From: NIOZ-UU13 sp048635425
GTDB lineage: Bacteria > Planctomycetota > Phycisphaerae > Sedimentisphaerales > Anaerobacaceae
Reading direction: 5' to 3'
NCBI GenBank assembly: GCA_048635425.1
Contig: JAIVYN010000010.1
Coordinates: 1 to 30,557 of the forward strand
Length of the DNA: 30,557 bases
Shown: piece after piece, positions 7,379 to 15,557 of the stretch
Position numbering within the stretch: position 1 is the stretch's first letter
Layout: each line of letters begins with the position of its first letter
Notes under the pieces: model-generated
What the model was told of the DNA's origin: nothing
Seen by the model: only the letters and a program-made list of their open reading frames with translations
The model's database searches: none
Made by a program: the position numbers and the translations under genes

Positions 7379-8916
7379 AAAATATTATTGATGTCGAACT
7401 AAAAACACGGACGGTTGATCCGGCAAAATGCCGGACAGATATGCTTGCGGTGGGGCTGTTTTCGAATACTAAAGGGCTGGATAAATTAAATGCACAGCTC
7501 AACGGTATGCTCGACGGTGCAATCGAGCGACTGATTAAGTTAGGCGATTTCAAACCAAAGGAGGGAACCAGCGCAATCGTTTATGGCAACGAGAGCATAG
7601 GAGCCGAAAGGGTTCTGCTGGTCGGCCTTGGTGAAAAGAAAAAAGCAACGCTGGATACGATTCGCAAAGCGGCATCTAACGCAGCAAAAAAGTCGGTGGA
7701 AATGAAAATAGAAACTATCAGCCTGGCGCTGCACAAAGCATTTGGCGGACGATTCGATTTATCCGCAATGGGCAGGGCCGTAGCGGAAGGGACATATTTC
7801 GGCAGCTATCGCTATGATGAGTTTGTTACTGAGAGCGAAAACGGACGGGCGGATTCGCTTAAAGTTGAAGTGATTGATTCCGATTCGGCAAAAACGAAAA
7901 AATTAAACAAAGGTCTTTCGAGCGGGGCTGCTATCGGCAAGGCGCAAAGCTATGCCCGGACCTTAGCAAATCGGCCGGCCAACGTAATAAATCCAGCCGA
8001 GCTGGCCGCCGCCGCAAAAGAGTTAGCCGGTAGTGCGAAGAGTTTGAGCTGTACGGTTTTTGACGAAAAACAATTGGCGGCAAAGGGTATGGGCGGGGTG
8101 CTCGCAGTCGGCTCAGGCTCGCAAAATAAGCCGAGATTTATTGTTTTAAAATACAGCCCCGCCGGCAGAGCCGCAAGTCGTCAGCCAACGGTTGGCCTGG
8201 TGGGCAAAGCGATAACCTTCGATTCAGGCGGGATAAGCATTAAGCCGGCTGCCAATATGGACCAGATGAAATTAGACAAAAGCGGCGGTATTGCAGTGTT
8301 GGCAACGATGAAGGCTGTGGCGGAGCTGGAATTGGCGGTCAATGTTTACGGTATAATTCCATCGGCGGAAAACTTGCCGAGCGGAACGAGCTATCGACCC
8401 GGTGACATTATTACCACCTTCAGCGGCAAAACCGTTGAGGTGCAAAATACCGACGCCGAGGGCAGGATGATACTGTGCGATGGTCTTGACTACGCCGTCA
8501 AACAAAAATGCGACATTATCATTGACATAGCAACGTTAACGGGCTCCTGTATGGTTGCTCTCGGCAAATATATGGCCGGTCTGATGGGCAACGATGAAAA
8601 ACTGATAAAGCAATTGCAGAGGGCCTCAAAGGACAGCGGTGAAAAGGTCTGGCCAATGCCGAGCAGCGAGGAGTACGCAAAAGAGATGAAGAGCAAGATA
8701 GCCGACCTGAAGAACATCGGCAGTAAATGGGGCGGAGCCTGCACGGCGGCAGCTTTTTTGAGGCAATTTGTCGGTGATGCAAAATGGGCACATCTGGATA
8801 TTGCCGGTATGGACATATTCAGCAAACCGACGGAATTTTCAGCGGAAGGCTCAACCGGATTTGGCGTGCGGCTGCTTACCACTTATCTTATGAACTTAAC
8901 ATCAAAGAAAACATAA
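7375..8916 (+). CDS. pepA: Leucyl aminopeptidase (M17 family)
   Basis: 513 aa, near the 503 of E. coli PepA. A cytosolic two-metal aminopeptidase that removes N-terminal residues from peptides; some homologues also bind DNA. The M17 signature NTDAEGRMIL is at residues 358-367, with D360 and E362 as metal ligands. The first metal-binding block VGKAITFDSGGISIKP lies about 80 residues before it, and the C-terminal SSKWGGACTAAAFLRQF-like segment is present. The N-terminal ~190 residues are the variable M17 N-domain. The ATG overlaps the stop of the FG-GAP gene as ATGA, with AAGG just upstream, implying translational coupling to an exported protein it is not obviously related to. Confidence 0.95.
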   Translation: MKNIIDVELKTRTVDPAKCRTDMLAVGLFSNTKGLDKLNAQLNGMLDGAIERLIKLGDFKPKEGTSAIVYGNESIGAERVLLVGLGEKKKATLDTIRKAASNAAKKSVEMKIETISLALHKAFGGRFDLSAMGRAVAEGTYFGSYRYDEFVTESENGRADSLKVEVIDSDSAKTKKLNKGLSSGAAIGKAQSYARTLANRPANVINPAELAAAAKELAGSAKSLSCTVFDEKQLAAKGMGGVLAVGSGSQNKPRFIVLKYSPAGRAASRQPTVGLVGKAITFDSGGISIKPAANMDQMKLDKSGGIAVLATMKAVAELELAVNVYGIIPSAENLPSGTSYRPGDIITTFSGKTVEVQNTDAEGRMILCDGLDYAVKQKCDIIIDIATLTGSCMVALGKYMAGLMGNDEKLIKQLQRASKDSGEKVWPMPSSEEYAKEMKSKIADLKNIGSKWGGACTAAAFLRQFVGDAKWAHLDIAGMDIFSKPTEFSAEGSTGFGVRLLTTYLMNLTSKKT

Positions 8917-8988
8917 CCTAAACCAAATAGAGTTAAAGATGTAAATTAGTTGACAGTCGAAGAATACTTATATTTATGAGTCAAAGAA

Positions 8989-9570
8989 ATGGCCAAAAAA
9001 AGCAAGACCATCGATACCGAGAGAATCAGAAAAGCGGTTAAGGAAATAATCTTAGCGGTTGGCGAAGACACCGAGCGCGAGGGTTTAAAGAAAACGCCGG
9101 TACGGGTGGCAAGGATGTACGCTGAACTTTTAGGCGGGATGCACGAGGACCCTAAAAAACATCTTAGCATCTTTAGTGAAAACTACGACGAAATCGTTCT
9201 GCTGCGTGACGTACCATTTTACAGTATCTGCGAGCATCACCTAATGCCGTTTATCGGTTCAGCTAATGTTGCTTATTTACCTTCGGGAACGGTGCTTGGT
9301 GTCAGCAAATTAGCACGCGTTGTGGACTGTTTTGCCCGGCGACTGCAAACGCAGGAAAGACTCACGTACCAGATAGCCGATTTTATAATGAACAGCTTAA
9401 AGCCGCAGGGTGTCGCTGTTGTGCTGGAAGCTTCACACAGCTGTATGACCATTCGGGGCATAAAGAAGCCCGGCTCGGTAATGGTAACATCGGCGCTTCG
9501 CGGGATATTTAAGAGAGACCCGAGAAGCCGAAATGAAATCTTGAGTCTGATGCATAACGGCAACAAATAA
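8989..9570 (+). CDS. folE: GTP cyclohydrolase I
   Basis: 193 aa. Converts GTP to 7,8-dihydroneopterin triphosphate, the first step of folate, tetrahydropterin and 7-deazaguanine pathways. Zinc ligands are intact: C81 and H84 in SICEHHLMPF, and C152 in HSCMTIRG. Other family blocks present are EDTEREGLKKTPVRVARM near the N-terminus, then YLPSGTVLGVSKLARVVD and QERLTYQIAD. The protein lacks the long N-terminal extension of E. coli FolE, as is common. No strong ribosome binding site precedes the ATG. It lies 12 bp before a pterin synthase gene, suggesting a shared transcript and pathway. Confidence 0.95.
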   Translation: MAKKSKTIDTERIRKAVKEIILAVGEDTEREGLKKTPVRVARMYAELLGGMHEDPKKHLSIFSENYDEIVLLRDVPFYSICEHHLMPFIGSANVAYLPSGTVLGVSKLARVVDCFARRLQTQERLTYQIADFIMNSLKPQGVAVVLEASHSCMTIRGIKKPGSVMVTSALRGIFKRDPRSRNEILSLMHNGNK

Positions 9571-9582
9571 GAGATTTTGTTT

Positions 9583-10383
9583 ATGCATAAACTCACCAGG
9601 CACGTGCGGTTTTCGATTAATCCTTTTCTGTCAAAAGAAAATGAAGGGTTCAATTCGTTTGTCTCTAAGCCGGCCGGTGAAGGACTGTCAATATTCTTAG
9701 AATTATCTGTCGAAGTGGTGGGTGAGGTCGAACCGGCTACGGGATTTGTTGTTAATGTAGCTGATATTGACAAGAACGTTCGCGAATTCGTGGTGCCGGT
9801 TTTTGCCGAGCGAATAAAAAAAGATTTTCGCCGGGCCGAACACATTGGTTTCTTTGCAGTGACTGAGCTTCTAAAATCAGCCTGGAGCAGATTGGCTGAT
9901 AAGTTTGGGCCGGCCCAGTTAAGCAAATTGAGCCTGAAGCTGAATCCGTTCAGGAAGATAGTTATAGATTCGAAAGATTTGGAGATGGTTTATTTTAGTG
10001 AGAAATTCGAATTTGCAGCGATGCATAAGCTCTGGAACAACGACTTCTCCGAAGAGCAGAATTTTGAGGTTTTCGGAAAATGCGCTAACCCCGCCGGTCA
10101 CGGCCACAACTATATCGTTGAGGTCACGATAAAAATGTCGGCCCGTAAAAATGGTTTCCATATCAGCGATTTTGAAAAAGTAGTTGACAACGAGCTGATA
10201 AAACTCGTTGACCATAAGAATTTGAATGCCGACGTTAGCCAGTTCAGCAGGACCAATCCCACCGTTGAAAATATTGCAGCTTTCGCATGGAATAAACTCG
10301 TGGGCAAATTCGACCAGGCGGCTCTGCATTGTGTTACCGTCTGGGAAACCGACAAGACATACAGCTCGTACTGCGGCCCATGA
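9583..10383 (+). CDS. 6-pyruvoyl-tetrahydropterin / 6-carboxytetrahydropterin synthase family, two-domain
   Basis: About 266 aa from ATG 9583; an in-frame TTG at 9577 is less likely. That is twice the usual ~120-140 aa. The C-terminal half (residues ~139-266) is a complete PTPS domain: zinc ligands H148 (FAAMHKL), H173 and H175 (HGHNY), catalytic C167 (GKCANPAG), D210-H211 (VDHKNLN), the substrate-binding E229 (PTVENIA) and a C-terminal WET. The N-terminal half has a similar length and strand pattern (LSIFLELSVEVVGEVE, GFVVNVADIDKNV) but lacks the zinc histidines, so it looks like a degenerate duplicate. With folE 12 bp upstream it should act on dihydroneopterin triphosphate, toward either tetrahydropterin or queuosine precursors; sequence alone does not decide which. 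Confidence 0.88.
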   Translation: MHKLTRHVRFSINPFLSKENEGFNSFVSKPAGEGLSIFLELSVEVVGEVEPATGFVVNVADIDKNVREFVVPVFAERIKKDFRRAEHIGFFAVTELLKSAWSRLADKFGPAQLSKLSLKLNPFRKIVIDSKDLEMVYFSEKFEFAAMHKLWNNDFSEEQNFEVFGKCANPAGHGHNYIVEVTIKMSARKNGFHISDFEKVVDNELIKLVDHKNLNADVSQFSRTNPTVENIAAFAWNKLVGKFDQAALHCVTVWETDKTYSSYCGP

Positions 10384-10478
10384 AATAGCGAATAGAGGTA
10401 GAACATAATAACTAAAAAAGAGATGCTGGATGCTTACCTATTAACCAAATTATTTAGATGGTTTATTCTGAATAAAAG

Positions 10479-12050
10479 GTGATTCGAACAACCAAACATA
10501 AACTGACCGGCGGGATATTGCTGTTTACGACATTATTTTTTTTATACAGTCTGGCAAGTCCCGGCAACCTGCCCGGTGACACGGAGATACGCTGGTCGGT
10601 TTCCAGGCAAATTCTTCGCAGTGGAATTTTTTCGCTGGAAGAGGACTTCCAGAGTCGCAATTGTGCAATCGGTGTGGACGGGAATCGCTATGCAGTTTCC
10701 GGCCTTGGGCAGTCGCTTTGTCTGCTGCCTTTCGCCGGGCTTGGGTTAATTCTGGAGAAGGTCACACCGCTCGGTTCCGAAGTATCTGATTTGTTAGCGC
10801 AGTTTCTGGCCTCAGTAATTCTCTTTCCGGCAATGGGGGCAGCAGCGGTCTGGTTTTTTTATCACCTGATGCTTTCACTTGGTTACAACCGGAGGACATC
10901 GCTTATCGCTGCGGCCGTACTGGGTTTTGCTACGATGCACTTTCATTATTCGGTAAATACACAGGAGCAGACACAGATAACCCTGCTGTTGGTCCTGGCA
11001 ATATGGTTAATGGTTAAGTATTATCAACAACAACGTTTTGTTTACGTGTGGCTATTCTGCGTGGTGCTGGGGCTTTGTCTTTTGTTCAGGCCGTCATCAG
11101 TGTCCGCGGTCCTGCCCATATACCTGGCAGCCCTCGGCGGCGAAGTGTTCACATCAGAAAAAACATTGCGGGTCAGAAGGGTAAGCAAATGGCTGGCAGC
11201 GGGTGTTTGTGGAACCGGTAGTTTCCTTGTGCTTCTGGGTTGGTATAACTATGTCCGGTTTGGCAGTATTTTTGAAAGCGGTTATGGGCTATCCACAACC
11301 ACTTCGCTGGGCGGCCACGGGCTGTTTGAAAGCTCACCTTGGCCAACTGTGGCAGCGATGCTGTTTAGTCCGGGAAAGAGCATATTCCTCTACAATCCGG
11401 TCCTTTTACTATTTCCGTTCTGTATCTATGGTTTTTACCGTCGTCATAAGGTAGTGGCCCTGGCCATTACAGCCGCGATTATAAGCAATCTTGTCTTCCA
11501 CAGCTTTTTCACAGCCTGGGCCGGCGATTATGCCTGGTCAATCAGATATCAAGTGCCGCTGCTGCCGTTCTTAATTTTGCCGATGGTGGTTCTGTTTGGC
11601 AAACCGCTGAAAAATACGGCAAAAATTTTAATCATAACACTGATATCAATAAGCTGCGTTATACAGTTGGCCTCAGTAGCATACAATTTCAATCTTGAAT
11701 TCATCCAAAATCCTAATCATCACGTGATTGCTGATAATTACGTTTGGGACTGGTCGCAGTCTCATTTGCGGAAGCGATTTGAAAATATTATCGGACACAT
11801 AACTGGTAACCGCAGCTTTAGCTCAGTGAAGGTAACGAATGAAGACCCGACGCTGCTGAAGTTCAATCGGACCAGGCAGGAGGTACAAACCGCCTATTGT
11901 GTAAATTTCTTTCCCTTCAAGGCAAAGAATGTGTTGACTTCGCAAAAGCTGTTTTATCCGCTATTATGTCTCTGGCTTGCTTTGTTAGTGCTTTTTTGGG
12001 TGGCGGCGCTCAAACTAATTCGCTTCTTCATAAAGGCAGAGGACGGATAA
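10479..12050 (+). CDS. GT-C-type integral membrane glycosyltransferase
   Basis: 523 aa with about ten or more hydrophobic segments. After the first membrane segment (residues ~10-27) comes GDTEIRW, whose D34-x-E36 fits the Asp-x-Glu/Asp-Glu motif in the first extracytoplasmic loop of GT-C enzymes (PMT/ArnT-like). These use polyprenyl-phosphate sugars outside the membrane. A long non-membrane segment (residues ~395-475) precedes a final membrane helix and a basic end. The only upstream in-frame ATG is followed by a stop at 10473, so GTG 10479 is the first possible start; AAGG is too close for a good ribosome site, and a later start is possible. The last codons and stop lie in an ACAGAGGACGGATAACAGAGG-like simple repeat. 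It may belong to the polysaccharide locus that follows. Confidence 0.72.
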   Translation: MIRTTKHKLTGGILLFTTLFFLYSLASPGNLPGDTEIRWSVSRQILRSGIFSLEEDFQSRNCAIGVDGNRYAVSGLGQSLCLLPFAGLGLILEKVTPLGSEVSDLLAQFLASVILFPAMGAAAVWFFYHLMLSLGYNRRTSLIAAAVLGFATMHFHYSVNTQEQTQITLLLVLAIWLMVKYYQQQRFVYVWLFCVVLGLCLLFRPSSVSAVLPIYLAALGGEVFTSEKTLRVRRVSKWLAAGVCGTGSFLVLLGWYNYVRFGSIFESGYGLSTTTSLGGHGLFESSPWPTVAAMLFSPGKSIFLYNPVLLLFPFCIYGFYRRHKVVALAITAAIISNLVFHSFFTAWAGDYAWSIRYQVPLLPFLILPMVVLFGKPLKNTAKILIITLISISCVIQLASVAYNFNLEFIQNPNHHVIADNYVWDWSQSHLRKRFENIIGHITGNRSFSSVKVTNEDPTLLKFNRTRQEVQTAYCVNFFPFKAKNVLTSQKLFYPLLCLWLALLVLFWVAALKLIRFFIKAEDG

Positions 12051-12201
12051 CAGAGGACAGATGACAGAGGGTGGTACGCCTGAGAGGAAATCAGGAAATC
12101 AAGGTATCAGGATATCAGGAAAAGACAAAGTTAACCTTATATTCTAATAACATAGTAACCCGATAATCCGATAACCTGAGAATCTGATAATCCGATAACC
12201 T
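12036..12201. repeat. Iterated-word repeat region: CAGAGGAC repeats, then a TATCAGG/CCGATAA palindrome
   Basis: 12036-12072 iterates CAGAGGACGGATAACAGAGGACAGATGACAGAGG-like units. From 12088 to 12120 AATCAGG/TATCAGG words follow each other, and from 12157 to 12201 the opposite-strand words CCGATAATCCGATAACCT occur twice with GAGAATCTGATAA between them. The two blocks are partly complementary (TATCAGGATATCAGG against CCTGAGAATCTGATA). The first block contains the end of the GT-C gene. It is non-coding. Confidence 0.65.
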
Positions 12202-12478
12202 AAAGCTATGTTCTTTATTTGCCGATACTTATGGTGTAAGAAGACTGCCGGTCAATCCACGCCAATCAGAGGTGAGCATCAATACAATTGGTGCGGCTAT
12301 GACCGTAAGAAAAAGGTTTCCACAGAAAAATTGGGTATGATAGTGAGGCCGTATTTGTTTGTATGCGCAGCCGACGGGGACGGAGTCTAACCAAATAGAC
12401 TATTGATTATTGTTTTAATGTTCTGCAAAATGGAGATTAGGCAGAAATAACAATAGAAAATTCTTAAGTGGATTTGAT
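12202..12478. other. Intergenic stretch before the polysaccharide locus
   Basis: No confident gene. A 60-codon open frame at 12208-12390 starts right at the repeat edge, has no ribosome binding site and matches no family I know. The word AATACAATTGGTGC at 12281-12294 recurs at 15507-15520. From 12421 there is a half copy of the 161-bp inverted-repeat element. I could not find a convincing promoter for the following genes. Confidence 0.5.
12421..12443. repeat. Single arm of the 161-bp inverted-repeat element
   Basis: TTCTGCAAAATGGAGATTAG followed by GCA matches the left arm region at 3257-3279 in 21 of 23 positions. No partner arm is visible nearby. It ends 35 bp before the ATG of the epimerase gene at 12479, so it may be a decayed insertion or a solo end that could also affect expression. 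Confidence 0.65.
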
Positions 12479-13456
12479 ATGACAGTATTGATTACAGGCG
12501 GGGCAGGTTTTATCGGTTCTCATCTGGCGCAGCGCCTACTCAAAGATGGTGATAAGGTGCTCGTTATCGACAACCTCAGCACCGGTAGTTTGGAAAATAT
12601 CGAAAGTTTCAAAGAGCATACCGGCTTTGAGTTCGTTGAAGGTGACATCCGTAACGCTGAGCTGATAGGGCCCCTGGTGGAGCAGAGCGAAGCGGTCTTT
12701 CATCTGGCTGCGGCTGTCGGTGTCAGGCTGATAGTCGAAGACCCGGTACTTACGATAGAAACAAATATCGGCGGCACTGAGATAGTGCTGGATATAGCCA
12801 ACAAATTCGGCAAAAAAATTCTGATCGCTTCAAGCAGCGAAGTGTACGGCAAAAGTGAGGCAGTTCCATTTCGTGAAGATGACGATATTGTGCTCGGCAG
12901 CACCAGTCTATCACGGTGGTCATATGCCTGCAGTAAGGCGATAGACGAATTTTTGGGCCTGGCTTTTTATCAACAGTATGGATTGGGCGTAGTAATCGGC
13001 AGGTTCTTTAATACAATCGGGCCGAGACAAACAGGTCAGTACGGCATGGTTGTGCCGCGGTTCGTTCAAAGGGCGTTGAGGAATGAGCCGGTCCTGATAT
13101 ACGGGACGGGCAAGCAAACGCGATGTTTTTGTTATGTGGCCGACCTCGTAGAGGCGGTTATCAGCCTGATGAAGTGTAAGCAGGCAGCAGGTAAAGTATA
13201 TAATATCGGTTCAAGCGAAGAGATTGCCATTGAAGACCTGGCTGATAGAATTATCAAAATGACAGGCAGTAAAAGCGAAAAGCAATTTGTGCCCTATGAA
13301 GTTGCTTACGGAAGGCCAATTGAGGACATGATGCGGCGGGTGCCAAGCCTGGAGAGAATCAAAAAAACGATCGGCTGGGAACCGAAAACCAGCCTGACCG
13401 AAACGTTGCAGATGATTATTGATAACGAAAAGCGTAAAATGGACCAAACATTATGA
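12479..13456 (+). CDS. NAD-dependent nucleotide-sugar epimerase/dehydratase (extended SDR)
   Basis: 325 aa. The N-terminal Rossmann motif TGGAGFIGSH (residues 7-16), the SSSEVYG block and the catalytic Y149-x3-K153 (YACSK) define an extended SDR acting on a nucleotide sugar. The GRFFNTIGPRQTGQYGMVVPRF segment and the RCFCYVADLV stretch are typical of UDP-glucose/UDP-glucuronate epimerases and decarboxylases. Which sugar it makes cannot be fixed from sequence: UDP-galactose, UDP-xylose or another product are all possible. It is the first gene of the polysaccharide locus, and its stop overlaps the gmd start as ATGA. An inverted-repeat arm lies just upstream. Confidence 0.85.
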   Translation: MTVLITGGAGFIGSHLAQRLLKDGDKVLVIDNLSTGSLENIESFKEHTGFEFVEGDIRNAELIGPLVEQSEAVFHLAAAVGVRLIVEDPVLTIETNIGGTEIVLDIANKFGKKILIASSSEVYGKSEAVPFREDDDIVLGSTSLSRWSYACSKAIDEFLGLAFYQQYGLGVVIGRFFNTIGPRQTGQYGMVVPRFVQRALRNEPVLIYGTGKQTRCFCYVADLVEAVISLMKCKQAAGKVYNIGSSEEIAIEDLADRIIKMTGSKSEKQFVPYEVAYGRPIEDMMRRVPSLERIKKTIGWEPKTSLTETLQMIIDNEKRKMDQTL

Positions 13457-14466
13457 AAAAAGCATTGATTACCGGTATTACCGGGCAGGACGGCTCATAT
13501 CTTGCCGAGCTGCTGCTGGAAAAAGGTTACCAGCTCTGGGGTATCATGCGGCGAAGCTCGTCGTTTCATACAGGCAGAATTGACCATTTGTATAAAGACC
13601 CGCACGAACATCCACGACTCAGGTTGGTTTATGGGGATTTGACCGATGGCAGCAACCTCTCAACAATTATTAACGAGATTCAGCCGGACGAGGTCTATAA
13701 CTTAGGCGCACAAAGCCATGTTCGGGTAAGTTTTGATATGCCTATCTACACGGCTGATGTGGATGCTCTTGGAACACTTCGGCTCCTTGAGGCAATCCGT
13801 TCCAGCGATAAGCCGGCCAAGTTTTATCAGGCCTCCAGCAGCGAGATGTACGGCAAGGTCGTCGAAACACCGCAAACAGAAAAGACGCCGTTTTATCCGC
13901 GAAGTCCGTATGGTTGTGCAAAGGTTTACAGCTTTTGGCAGACGGTGAATTATCGAGAAGCTTACGGTTTATTTGCCTGTAACGGGATTTTGTTTAATCA
14001 CGAATCGCCGAGGCGAGGCGAGACATTTGTTACTCGAAAAATTACGCGAGCGGCGACGAGAATTAAATTAGGCCTGCAGGACAAACTCTTTTTGGGCAAT
14101 CTGGAGGCAAAACGGGACTGGGGTTTCGCCGGCGATTATGTCGAAGCAAACTGGCTTATGCTCCAGCAGGACAAGCCGGACGATTATGTTGTGGCCACGG
14201 GCGAAAGCCATTCGGTCAGGGAATTTGTGGACGAGGTCTTTAGCTATCTTGAACTGGATTGGCAAAAGTACGTAGAAATCGACCAGCACTATTTTAGACC
14301 GAGCGAAGTTGACTACCTCCAGGGCGATGCGAGCAAGGCAAAAAAGGTTCTCAAGTGGGAGCCAAAGGTACCCTTTAAAGAGCTTGCAAAGATAATGACG
14401 GATGCCGATATGAAAATCGCAGAGCACGAAGAAATTATTAAAAACCACCAGAAGGCAAAACAATGA
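13453..14466 (+). CDS. gmd: GDP-mannose 4,6-dehydratase
   Basis: 337 aa, typical for the family. Converts GDP-D-mannose to GDP-4-keto-6-deoxy-D-mannose, the first step to GDP-L-fucose and GDP-D-rhamnose. Clear markers are the NADP-binding GITGQDGSYLAELL at residues 8-21, RRSSSFHTGRIDHLY, the YNLGAQSHVRVSFD block, catalytic Y153 and K157 (SPYGCAK), and FNHESPRRGETFVTRKI. It overlaps its neighbours by four bases on both sides (ATGA), so it is translationally coupled to the epimerase and to fcl. Both GDP-fucose enzymes are therefore made together. Confidence 0.97.
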   Translation: MKKALITGITGQDGSYLAELLLEKGYQLWGIMRRSSSFHTGRIDHLYKDPHEHPRLRLVYGDLTDGSNLSTIINEIQPDEVYNLGAQSHVRVSFDMPIYTADVDALGTLRLLEAIRSSDKPAKFYQASSSEMYGKVVETPQTEKTPFYPRSPYGCAKVYSFWQTVNYREAYGLFACNGILFNHESPRRGETFVTRKITRAATRIKLGLQDKLFLGNLEAKRDWGFAGDYVEANWLMLQQDKPDDYVVATGESHSVREFVDEVFSYLELDWQKYVEIDQHYFRPSEVDYLQGDASKAKKVLKWEPKVPFKELAKIMTDADMKIAEHEEIIKNHQKAKQ

Positions 14467-15407
14467 GCGGTTTTTTTGAGAACAGACGAGTTGTCGTTAC
14501 CGGCGGCGCCGGTTTCTTAGGGGGTTACGTTACCGAAAGGCTGCAAAAACGGGGCTGTAAAAATATCCTTGTGCCGAAGATAGAAGACTATGACCTGGTC
14601 AGCATAAATGACATAAGTCGGATGTACGACGATATGAAGCCGGATGTTGTTATTCACTTAGCTGCGGTCGTGGGCGGCATTGGCGCCAATCGCGAACATC
14701 CGGGCGAGTTTTTTTATAAGAATTTAATGATGGGCGTTCAGCTCATCGAGCAGGGCAGACTACGAAACATTGAGAAGTTTGTTGCGATTGGTACGGTTTG
14801 TGCATATCCGAAATTTACGCCGGTGCCGTTTAAGGAAGAAAATATTTGGAACGGGTATCCGGAGGAAACTAATGCACCATACGGACTGGCCAAGAAAATG
14901 CTGCTTGTTCAATCGCAATCTTACCGGGCTGAATATGGTTTTAATTCGATATTTCTGCTGCCGGTAAATCTTTACGGGCCCGGCGACAACTTTGACCCCG
15001 CCAGCAGTCATGTGATACCAGCGTTGATAAAGAAATGCGTCGATGCCATTGATAGTGGCGCGGATTATATTGACTGCTGGGGGACAGGGAGTGCTTCGCG
15101 TGAGTTTATTTATGTCGCCGATGCTGCTGAGGGAATTCTTTTGGCGACGGAACATTACAACGGCCCTGAGCCGGTCAATATCGGTGCCGGATTTGAAATT
15201 ACAATAAAAGAGCTTGCTGAAAAGATTGTCGAGCTTACGGGCTTTACCGGTGAAATCCGCTGGGACAGCTCCAAGCCGGATGGTCAGCCGAGGCGGCGGC
15301 TGGATGTCTCAAAAGCCAATAAATACTTCGGCTTCAAGGCCAAAACCCCATTCGATAAAGGCCTTAAAACTACAATAGACTGGTATCGAATGCATAAGAC
15401 AGCATAG
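14463..15407 (+). CDS. fcl: GDP-L-fucose synthase
   Basis: 314 aa. NADPH-dependent 3,5-epimerase/4-reductase that turns the gmd product into GDP-L-fucose. The Rossmann motif TGGAGFLGGYV is at residues ~14-24. The active site is present: Y140 and K144 (APYGLAKK), the GTVCAYPKF block with the catalytic cysteine, and SSHVIPALIKK with the conserved histidine. The position of E. coli Ser107 is a threonine here, a common variant of this subgroup. The WNGYPEETNAPYG segment is typical. It overlaps gmd by ATGA. A cluster of hairpins follows the stop at 15417-15487. Confidence 0.96.
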   Translation: MSGFFENRRVVVTGGAGFLGGYVTERLQKRGCKNILVPKIEDYDLVSINDISRMYDDMKPDVVIHLAAVVGGIGANREHPGEFFYKNLMMGVQLIEQGRLRNIEKFVAIGTVCAYPKFTPVPFKEENIWNGYPEETNAPYGLAKKMLLVQSQSYRAEYGFNSIFLLPVNLYGPGDNFDPASSHVIPALIKKCVDAIDSGADYIDCWGTGSASREFIYVADAAEGILLATEHYNGPEPVNIGAGFEITIKELAEKIVELTGFTGEIRWDSSKPDGQPRRRLDVSKANKYFGFKAKTPFDKGLKTTIDWYRMHKTA

Positions 15408-15416
15408 CTGGATAAT

Positions 15417-15487
15417 CCCACGTAAAACGTGGGGCTAAATATTTAGCCTGCGGTTCCCCGCTTTCGCGGGGACAAGCTTACCGCAGG
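15417..15487. repeat. Cluster of three nested or adjacent palindromes
   Basis: CCCACGT (15417-15423) pairs with ACGTGGG (15427-15433). GGCTAAATATTTAGCC (15433-15448) is a perfect palindrome. CCTGCGGT (15447-15454) pairs with ACCGCAGG (15480-15487) around an inner CCCCGC-TTTC-GCGGGG hairpin (15456-15471). No U-tract follows, so this is a REP/BIME-like repeat or a processing/attenuation structure rather than a clear terminator. Confidence 0.7.
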
Positions 15488-15557
15488 TTTCAACTCACAT
15501 CGGAAAAATACAATTGGTGCTGATTGCGCGCAAAGAGCAATAAGACTAAGCCTTAAA

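Noticed and set aside
8950..8978. TTGACA upstream of folE as a promoter
   Set aside because: No -10 hexamer at 16-18 bp, and any start would leave almost no leader before the ATG.
9273..9926. 217-codon minus-strand open frame
   Set aside because: Antisense to folE and the pterin synthase gene, without motifs.
12157..12201. Direct repeats as a possible CRISPR fragment
   Set aside because: Units are short, imperfect and separated by under 10 bases, with no cas genes nearby.
12208..12390. 60-codon open frame in the gap before the epimerase gene
   Set aside because: Starts at the edge of a repeat, has no ribosome binding site and matches nothing known.
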